The notes under the pieces were generated by a model. It saw only the letters and a list, made by a program, of their open reading frames with translations, was not told the origin of the DNA and made no database searches. From positions 1 to 9,834 of the forward strand of contig WRCT01000058.1 of the NCBI GenBank assembly GCA_009783775.1: a DNA stretch of 9,834 bases. Reading direction: 5' to 3'. Shown piece by piece: positions 6,147 to 9,834 of this stretch. The stretch is from Clostridiales bacterium (GTDB lineage: Bacteria; Bacillota; Clostridia; Christensenellales; CAG-138). Numbering within the stretch: the first letter of the stretch is position 1; each line of letters starts with the position of its first letter. Position numbers and translations under genes: made by a program.

Positions 6147-6222
6147 GCTGGTGTAGCTCAGCTGGTAGAGCAGCTGATTTGTAATCAGCAGGTCGGGGGT
6201 TCAAATCCGTCCACCAGCTCCA
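6147..6222 (+). tRNA. tRNA-Thr (anticodon UGU), probable attachment site of the element
   Basis: Acceptor GCTGGTG (6147-6153) pairs with CACCAGC (6212-6218). The anticodon stem GCTGA/TCAGC encloses loop TTTGTAA with anticodon TGT at 6180-6182. Discriminator T and CCA (6220-6222) are encoded. The T stem GGGGG/CCGTC contains a G-G mismatch at its third pair and a G-U at the second, which is unusual. Base composition becomes AT-rich immediately after, and an integrase gene ends 112 nt downstream facing the tRNA, the classic layout of integration into a tRNA 3' end. The matching repeat at the far end of the element is outside the window. Confidence 0.93.
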
Positions 6223-6224
6223 CG

Positions 6225-6277
6225 AAAACCCTTGTGAAATCTAGCATTTATGCGATTTTTAAGGGTTTTTGTTTTTT
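6225..6277 (+). terminator. rho-independent terminator of the tRNA operon
   Basis: AAAACCCTT (6225-6233) pairs with AAGGGTTTT (6261-6269). The inner pairs AAATC/GATTT (6237-6241 with 6254-6258) and GCA/TGC lengthen the hairpin. The T-rich tail runs to 6277. It starts 3 nt after the CCA of tRNA-Thr and probably lies on the element side of the junction, so the insertion may have supplied it. Confidence 0.75.
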
Positions 6278-6314
6278 AATAAAAGTGGTTATTATTTTAG
6301 CAAAGTTGAGTTCT

Positions 6315-6334
6315 GTTGCATACAGCGTTGCATA
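6315..6334. repeat. direct repeat GTTGCATA x2 beside the integrase stop, possible arm-type sites
   Basis: GTTGCATA occurs at 6315-6322 and 6327-6334, 12 nt apart start to start, between the tRNA junction and the integrase stop codon. Short direct repeats near an attachment site are often integrase or excisionase binding sites. That role is inferred here. Confidence 0.4.
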
Positions 6335-7528
6335 TCAAATATGGTCCGTAATCTTTCTCAAGTCCGCATAATTAACATCTTGATAGTGTCTCAACATTTT
6401 TTCGTCTGTATGACCAATTAAATCAAGCTTATCCTTATCAGGCGCGGACACTCTTTTCATAAGTGTAGCAAATGTATGACGGCACGAATGAGGAGAGAGA
6501 CGGTGAAACCCTTGCTCTGATACATCGTTGTCAATTCCAGAAACGTTAAGTACGTCATAGAATATTGATCTATATCTCTTATAACTCATTCTCTTTCCGT
6601 TTTCATCACAGAAAACTGGTCCGGAAACCTTATCTTTTACAAGCCTGTCAATGATCGGTTGGATTTTTGGTGATACTGTTACGGTACGATCTATCCCTGC
6701 CTCAGTCTTGATACCGCCGACAAATGCTTTCTCTTTTCTGTTATAGTCTGATATAGACAGGTCAATAAAAGCTGTAGGACGAAAGCCTAAAAGACAATGG
6801 CAGTAGACATAGTCCGCATACTTTATCTCTTCTATATTATTTCTTATTAGTTCAAGCTCTATATCTGACAATCCCTCTTTTTTATTTCCCGCTTCTCCAG
6901 TCGCTTGTAAAAACAATGAAAGGTTACGGTCGAGAGGAACGAAATTGCGCGGGATACCATATTTATAGACAAGTCCCAGCGCGGTCTTTGCAAGCTGCCT
7001 TGTCCTTTTCCCTGTTGTTTCCTTTTTTGGCGTGAAGTCTTCCATGCACTCTTGCAGATCGTCTATGTCCTGCTCAGTCATCTTAATATTCCAAACTGGT
7101 TCAAAGACCCGAAAGGCGTACATATACCCTTCTCTTGTCTTTTTATTTCCTGTATACGATTGTTCCCATTTATCATAAAGCTGTTTGAGCGTTATGTCTG
7201 CCTTTGGTGATTTTTCTGCTTTGTATTTTGTTTTTCTCTCGTCATTCACCGTTCCCAGGATCGGAAGATAATTCAGCGCGTCAATCTTGCGGTCAAAATC
7301 TGACCTTGATATAACAGACCGTTTCTTTTTTAACTTTCCGTCATCGTTGAAACTTTCATATCCAATTGTTTTTGCTGCGCGCCATTTTCCATTCGGCAGC
7401 TTGTAAACAGTACCCTGTCCGTTTGCCCTGCTACGTTTAATAGTCTGTTCCTGTTTTTTTCCGCAGTAACGGCAAAAACGGTCTTGCTGGTCAATCTCCT
7501 TATTACATTTCTTGTTTAGACATATCAT
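6335..7528 (-). CDS. int: tyrosine recombinase (site-specific integrase) with N-terminal zinc ribbon
   Basis: The 397-aa protein carries the catalytic set of the phage integrase family: R250 (LLGFRPTAF), K274 (GGIKTEAG), H347 and R350 (HSCRHTF), H373 (LIGHTDE) and the nucleophile Y382 (HYQDV). A core-binding/SAM-like domain at about 110-205 precedes the catalytic domain. The first 25 residues form an added zinc ribbon with C3, C8, C19 and C22 (C-x4-C, then C-x2-C), followed by a basic stretch and an AP2-like/arm-binding region (about 37-90: GQGTVYKLPNGKWRAA). It would integrate and excise the element at tRNA-Thr. Its ATG overlaps the stop of the 63-aa gene (ATGA), so translation is coupled. 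The gene is complete, with all active-site residues intact. Confidence 0.94.
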   Translation of the reverse strand: MICLNKKCNKEIDQQDRFCRYCGKKQEQTIKRSRANGQGTVYKLPNGKWRAAKTIGYESFNDDGKLKKKRSVISRSDFDRKIDALNYLPILGTVNDERKTKYKAEKSPKADITLKQLYDKWEQSYTGNKKTREGYMYAFRVFEPVWNIKMTEQDIDDLQECMEDFTPKKETTGKRTRQLAKTALGLVYKYGIPRNFVPLDRNLSLFLQATGEAGNKKEGLSDIELELIRNNIEEIKYADYVYCHCLLGFRPTAFIDLSISDYNRKEKAFVGGIKTEAGIDRTVTVSPKIQPIIDRLVKDKVSGPVFCDENGKRMSYKRYRSIFYDVLNVSGIDNDVSEQGFHRLSPHSCRHTFATLMKRVSAPDKDKLDLIGHTDEKMLRHYQDVNYADLRKITDHI

Positions 7529-7716
7529 AATTCACCGCGAGATATTTTACGCCCAGCATTCTTAATTTGACAGTACTTATCCATTGAAAAAACCACTTCA
7601 TAAAACATTTCTTTTTCAATTCTGCTCAATGATCTATAAAATCCAATAATTTCACATTCTTCTTCTGATAGTATTTGTGGAGTAGAATGATCCAGCGTCT
7701 TTATCTTTGATTTCAT
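7525..7716 (-). CDS. small hypothetical protein upstream of the integrase (63 aa)
   Basis: A strong ribosome binding site (AAAGGAG, 7729-7723) precedes the ATG at 7716. The stop overlaps the integrase start (ATGA), so the two are translationally coupled. The protein is charged, soluble and predicted helical; the ILSEEECEIIGFYRSLSRIEKE part resembles the C-terminal helices that follow HTH domains in phage-type regulators, but no HTH is present. A regulatory or recombination-directionality role is possible from its position and is not shown by the sequence. I do not recognise the family. Confidence 0.7.
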   Translation of the reverse strand: MKSKIKTLDHSTPQILSEEECEIIGFYRSLSRIEKEMFYEVVFSMDKYCQIKNAGRKISRGEL

Positions 7717-7718
7717 TG

Positions 7719-7886
7719 TTAGCTCCTTTCTATTAGCAATAATGCTTCTACTAGATAATCCGATCCAATCAACGTTCCCATATCCCGCAACACTTCAATT
7801 AGATTTCCTGTTCTTTCGTCTTGCGGAGAAAGATTGAAAATCGAGATCATTTCAAGCTCTTGTTTTGTTATGTTGAGTGGTAGCAT
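7719..7886 (-). CDS. small hypothetical protein (55 aa), translationally coupled
   Basis: The 55-codon frame starts MLPLNITKQELEMISIFNLS and ends LLLIERS. Its start overlaps the stop of the 104-aa gene upstream as TAATG. Its own end contains the ribosome binding site of the 63-aa gene, with the stop 2 nt before that ATG. It has no separate Shine-Dalgarno sequence, consistent with coupled reinitiation. No membrane segment or known motif is visible; the content is mostly helical. The tight packing on both sides is the main reason to accept it as a gene. Function unknown. Confidence 0.6.
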   Translation of the reverse strand: MLPLNITKQELEMISIFNLSPQDERTGNLIEVLRDMGTLIGSDYLVEALLLIERS

Positions 7887-8200
7887 TATGATCTTGCAAT
7901 GAGAAATGACACTACTCCAATAACAAGGCTCATAACAGTCAATACCGTAAAGAACACAACGCAGCCCTTGATTGTTTTAATCATATCGAGCTCTTTGTAT
8001 TTTAAGTATTCCATGCGCTCTTTATGGTCTTTTGCTCTAATTATTGTTTGCTGGTATGTATCTGACCCATATTCTTCTTTTTTTCGAGTTATGTCATTAG
8101 GCAATTCTTCCAATCCTTTATATTTTTTCGCTTCGTCCTCAGATAATGTTCTGGTGGCTACTATCCCATAGGTTTTTCTGTACTCAGTTATTTGTGACAT
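7886..8200 (-). CDS. small membrane protein with cytoplasmic N-domain and C-terminal membrane anchor (104 aa)
   Basis: A strong ribosome binding site GAGGAGG (8215-8209) lies 8 nt before the ATG at 8200. Residues 1-75 are charged and hydrophilic (with KKYKGLEELPNDITRKKEEY). Residues about 78-102 form one hydrophobic helix (GCVVFFTVLTVMSLVIGVV) near the C-terminus, so it should be tail-anchored with the N-domain in the cytoplasm. I recognise no family. Its place between repressor and integrase is where many temperate phages carry membrane proteins that block superinfecting phages. That role is an inference from position. The stop overlaps the next start (TAATG). Confidence 0.75.
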   Translation of the reverse strand: MSQITEYRKTYGIVATRTLSEDEAKKYKGLEELPNDITRKKEEYGSDTYQQTIIRAKDHKERMEYLKYKELDMIKTIKGCVVFFTVLTVMSLVIGVVSFLIARS

Positions 8201-8226
8201 GATATAATCCTCCTCATTTCTGTAAA

Positions 8227-8232
8227 ATTATA
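8227..8232 (-). promoter_or_regulatory. possible -10 box before the small membrane protein gene
   Basis: TATAAT on the minus strand lies 26 nt upstream of the ATG at 8200, in the 98-nt gap after the lipoprotein gene. No good -35 is found at 16-18 nt, so this is a weak candidate for an internal promoter. Nothing else recognisable is in the gap. Confidence 0.25.
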
Positions 8233-8298
8233 GCGGTCTATTTATTTCCTCTTTTTTGATAAAAATGGAACAGCAAAACATCATTCCTGCTAATTTGT

Positions 8299-9009
8299 CT
8301 ATCCATATAACTTTTCCCAAACATAATCTTCAAATTCTTTTATCTCATCGACAGTCATATTAAATCTAGGAGCGATTATGTAATATATTATCTCCTCCTG
8401 CAATTCCCACATTCCATCTTCTTCTTGTGCGTATCCAATTTCCACCCATAGATAATATTCTTCACGAGTTAGCCCATTCTCTAATCCAATTAAGTATTTT
8501 GAAAGTGCAGGGAATTCTTTTTTTAACTCCTCAATGCTTTCCATTATTATAGTTGTTGTTTCTCCATGTTTTTTGCTATAAAATACGCCATAGTAATCAT
8601 CAGAAGAAACAAATATATGCTCAAATTCGCTAGTAAAGATAGATAATTTCAAATTACTTTCACTAGATTTTAATTGGTTAAAAATGTTCATGCAGTCATA
8701 AACATAGCTTCCGAATAAAACAAGATTACCATATTGTTTAATTTTATCCTCCATCCTAATTCTAATAGTGTCATTATTATATGTATCAATCCAAATTTCA
8801 GAAAATGTAATACCACACGCTTCTAACTCCGATTTCATTAGTGGAATAATAAAACCTGCTTCTATTTCTTCTGGTGATTTTGTTTGAACGGGAGTATCTG
8901 TTTGAATTAGTATTTGGTCATCATCATAAGCTGGGATATAAACATCTCCGCACCCAAGAACTAGACCTATCGCAAAAGCTGCAATGATAATACATACAAC
9001 CTTTTTCAT
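8299..9009 (-). CDS. phage-encoded lipoprotein in the lysogeny module, candidate superinfection-exclusion factor
   Basis: The 236-aa protein has a lipoprotein signal peptide: MKK, a hydrophobic stretch, and a V17-L18-G19-C20 lipobox, so C20 is the expected lipidated residue. An acidic linker follows (about 21-45, with a DDDQ and QTDTPVQT stretch) and then an acidic, aromatic-rich domain without a motif I recognise. The mature protein would sit on the outer face of the membrane. A ribosome binding site AAGGAGA (9025-9019) lies 9 nt before the ATG, in the 17-nt gap after the repressor stop, so it should be transcribed with the repressor and expressed in the lysogen. Lipoproteins in this position include Ltp of Streptococcus thermophilus phage TP-J34, which blocks DNA entry of other phages. 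Sequence similarity to Ltp is not evident, so that role is inference. Confidence 0.85.
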   Translation of the reverse strand: MKKVVCIIIAAFAIGLVLGCGDVYIPAYDDDQILIQTDTPVQTKSPEEIEAGFIIPLMKSELEACGITFSEIWIDTYNNDTIRIRMEDKIKQYGNLVLFGSYVYDCMNIFNQLKSSESNLKLSIFTSEFEHIFVSSDDYYGVFYSKKHGETTTIIMESIEELKKEFPALSKYLIGLENGLTREEYYLWVEIGYAQEEDGMWELQEEIIYYIIAPRFNMTVDEIKEFEDYVWEKLYG

Positions 9010-9026
9010 AAAAACTTTTCTCCTTG

Positions 9027-9623
9027 CTATGCTTTCCCAACAACTCTACCCATACAGAAAAACTCATCATATTCTCCAATAGAAATTGGATTATACGAGT
9101 TGTTGTATGACACCAGTTTATTCCCCTGCAACTTTTTCAAATAACCGTCTCCATTAAAGTAAAACACGCCAACGTCTCCACTTTCAACCATAACGCGGGA
9201 TTTAACAAACACAATATCGTCATTATGGTAGATAGGTTCCATGCTATCCCCTCGAACCTTGAGGGCAAAATCCGCGCTTTTGGGTACTCCCTCAAAAGAC
9301 GTCAATTCATACTCGTAACCGTCCATGAGCCATTGACCCGATCCGGCCGATACTGGAATGTTATATAGAGGTAGTTGTGTGATTAGGTCCTTTATTCTAT
9401 CAGGTGCTTCTATTTCGTTTCTGCTCCACCCCATAAGTTCAGCAGGATCGCACCCAAAGGCAAGCGCAAGTGCAGAAATCCTATCACGTGGGATATTGTC
9501 AATTATCCCTTTTTCATATCTGGTTATTGTCGCATTTGTTACACCAGCTTGTTGCGCTGCTTCTTCCTGTGTAAGTCCAGCAAGTTTTCTAAAATGCTTA
9601 ATTCTTTCTCCAATTGTAATCAA
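9027..9623 (-). CDS. LexA/CI-type phage repressor (XRE helix-turn-helix plus S24 peptidase domain)
   Basis: The 198-aa protein has an N-terminal XRE HTH (about residues 4-58, with LTQEEAAQQAGVTNATITRYEKG) and a C-terminal S24 domain. The self-cleavage parts are present: A93-G94 as the scissile bond in PVSAGSG, S127 in GDSMEP as nucleophile and K163 in YLKKL as general base. It should therefore be inactivated on DNA damage through RecA, inducing the element. I place the start at TTG 9623, not at ATG 9641. GAAAGGGG (9639-9632) is an excellent ribosome binding site 8 nt before the TTG and overlaps the ATG itself, which has no ribosome binding site. The protein then starts MITIGERIKH, as is usual. 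It binds the operators to its right and heads the minus-strand lysogeny operon. Confidence 0.92.
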   Translation of the reverse strand: MITIGERIKHFRKLAGLTQEEAAQQAGVTNATITRYEKGIIDNIPRDRISALALAFGCDPAELMGWSRNEIEAPDRIKDLITQLPLYNIPVSAGSGQWLMDGYEYELTSFEGVPKSADFALKVRGDSMEPIYHNDDIVFVKSRVMVESGDVGVFYFNGDGYLKKLQGNKLVSYNNSYNPISIGEYDEFFCMGRVVGKA

Positions 9624-9651
9624 AATAAACGCCCCTTTCATGTGTAAGACG

Positions 9652-9680
9652 AGTATACACTAATATTTCTTACTACGCAA
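9652..9680 (-). promoter_or_regulatory. repressor (maintenance) promoter
   Basis: On the minus strand TTGCGT (9680-9675) and TATACT (9657-9652) are separated by 17 nt. The predicted start is near 9645, only a few bases before ATG 9641 but 22 nt before TTG 9623, which supports the TTG start. It should transcribe the repressor, lipoprotein and downstream genes. Confidence 0.6.
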
Positions 9681-9705
9681 TATTATTTTGTAAGTTCCTA
9701 AAATA

Positions 9706-9720
9706 CTTCTTGACAAGAAG
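9706..9720. promoter_or_regulatory. operator 1, perfect 15-bp palindrome
   Basis: CTTCTTG-A-CAAGAAG is a perfect 7-bp inverted repeat around one central base. It covers the -35 box of the rightward promoter, so repressor binding should shut that promoter. Confidence 0.7.
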
Positions 9721-9738
9721 AATTATTGCAATTATAAT
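9710..9738 (+). promoter_or_regulatory. rightward early (lytic) promoter
   Basis: Perfect -35 TTGACA (9710-9715), 17-nt spacer and perfect -10 TATAAT (9733-9738). The predicted start is near 9745, 24 nt before the ATG at 9769. It is back to back with the repressor promoter and overlaps operator 1. Confidence 0.85.
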
Positions 9739-9753
9739 CTTCCTATCGAGAAG
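9739..9753. promoter_or_regulatory. operator 2, imperfect copy
   Basis: CTTCCTA-T-CGAGAAG matches operator 1 at 11 of 15 positions, including both outer CTTC/GAAG ends. It covers the transcription start of the rightward promoter. The centres are 33 bp apart, about three helical turns, so dimers would lie on the same face. Confidence 0.55.
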
Positions 9754-9768
9754 AATTGAGGTGATAGA

Positions 9769-9834
9769 ATGCTTGATATAGCAAAACTAAAGGCTGCAAC
9801 TTACGCAGCAGGATACACACAGTCATCTTTATCA
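9769..9834 (+). CDS. first gene of the rightward early operon, Cro-like or other HTH protein (3' end missing)
   Basis: The ATG at 9769 is preceded by the ribosome binding site GAGGTGAT (9758-9765). The 22 visible codons read MLDIAKLKAATYAAGYTQSSLS, which fits the first helix and the start of the HTH in XRE/Cro-type proteins (compare A-G-x-T-Q in the repressor). With its position after the rightward promoter, a Cro-like regulator is the likely product. Too little is visible for certainty. Confidence 0.65.
   Translation, partial: MLDIAKLKAATYAAGYTQSSLS

Larger units (their letters stand above)
6223..9834. mobile_element. left end of an integrated prophage or integrative element at tRNA-Thr (incomplete)
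   Basis: The region is clearly AT-rich against the GC-rich DNA to its left. It has an integrase next to a tRNA 3' end, then small coupled genes, a lipoprotein and a LexA-type repressor on the minus strand. Divergent promoters and the start of a rightward HTH-like gene follow. This is the lysogeny-module order of temperate siphophages in Firmicutes. No structural or conjugation genes are in the window, so phage versus integrative conjugative element stays open. The exact left border lies somewhere within tRNA-Thr. Confidence 0.8.

Noticed and set aside
6022..6204. Minus-strand frame starting MNPRPADYKSAALPAEL
   Set aside because: It is the antisense of tRNA-Thr and the structured spacer, a familiar false protein.
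7899..8171. Plus-strand frame opposite the small membrane protein
   Set aside because: The minus-strand frame has a strong ribosome binding site and coupled neighbours; this one has neither.
8255..8292. Possible terminator after the lipoprotein gene
   Set aside because: Only short interrupted pairing (GGAA/TTCC, AGCA/TGCT) and no stable stem followed by a T-run.
9358..9663. Plus-strand frame opposite the repressor
   Set aside because: It is antisense to clear HTH coding sequence and lacks a ribosome binding site.

Overview
The left two thirds (about 1-6222) is GC-rich chromosome. The right third (about 6223-9834) is an AT-rich integrated element joined to the 3' end of a tRNA-Thr gene. Strong AAAGGGGG/GAGGAGG-type ribosome binding sites, sigmaA-type promoters, encoded CCA ends on the tRNAs and the gene families present suggest a GC-rich Gram-positive host, most likely in the Clostridia. 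Genus cannot be read from the sequence.

Chromosomal part: a minus-strand FAD-dependent oxidoreductase (cut by the left edge) is divergent from a plus-strand three-gene operon encoding a MoxR-type AAA+ ATPase, a DUF58 protein and a membrane transglutaminase-like (TgpA-type) protein. The three genes are tightly packed (2-nt gap, then an ATGA overlap). This is a recurrent gene set thought to form a cell-envelope-associated chaperone/protease-like system. Both divergent genes have a -10 box exactly 6 nt before the ATG, which predicts leaderless mRNAs.

A strong promoter at 5320-5349 then drives five tRNA genes: Pro(UGG), Glu(UUC), a CAU tRNA best read as Ile2, Asp(GUC) and Thr(UGU). Their spacers carry a related family of hairpins, one pair of mutually exclusive hairpins, and an approximately 84-nt structured segment between Asp and Thr. 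A clear terminator follows tRNA-Thr.

Element part: this looks like the left end of a temperate prophage (or an integrative element with phage-type control). Reading leftward from the switch, the minus-strand lysogeny operon encodes a LexA-type self-cleaving repressor, a lipoprotein, a small single-span membrane protein, two small proteins (55 and 63 aa) and a tyrosine integrase with an N-terminal zinc ribbon. Most of these genes are translationally coupled. Back-to-back promoters at 9652-9738 and two related 15-bp operators form the genetic switch. A Cro-like or other early gene begins at 9769 and runs off the right edge. The lipoprotein and membrane protein lie between repressor and integrase, where temperate phages of Firmicutes often keep superinfection-exclusion genes. 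They are the best candidates for undescribed biology here.
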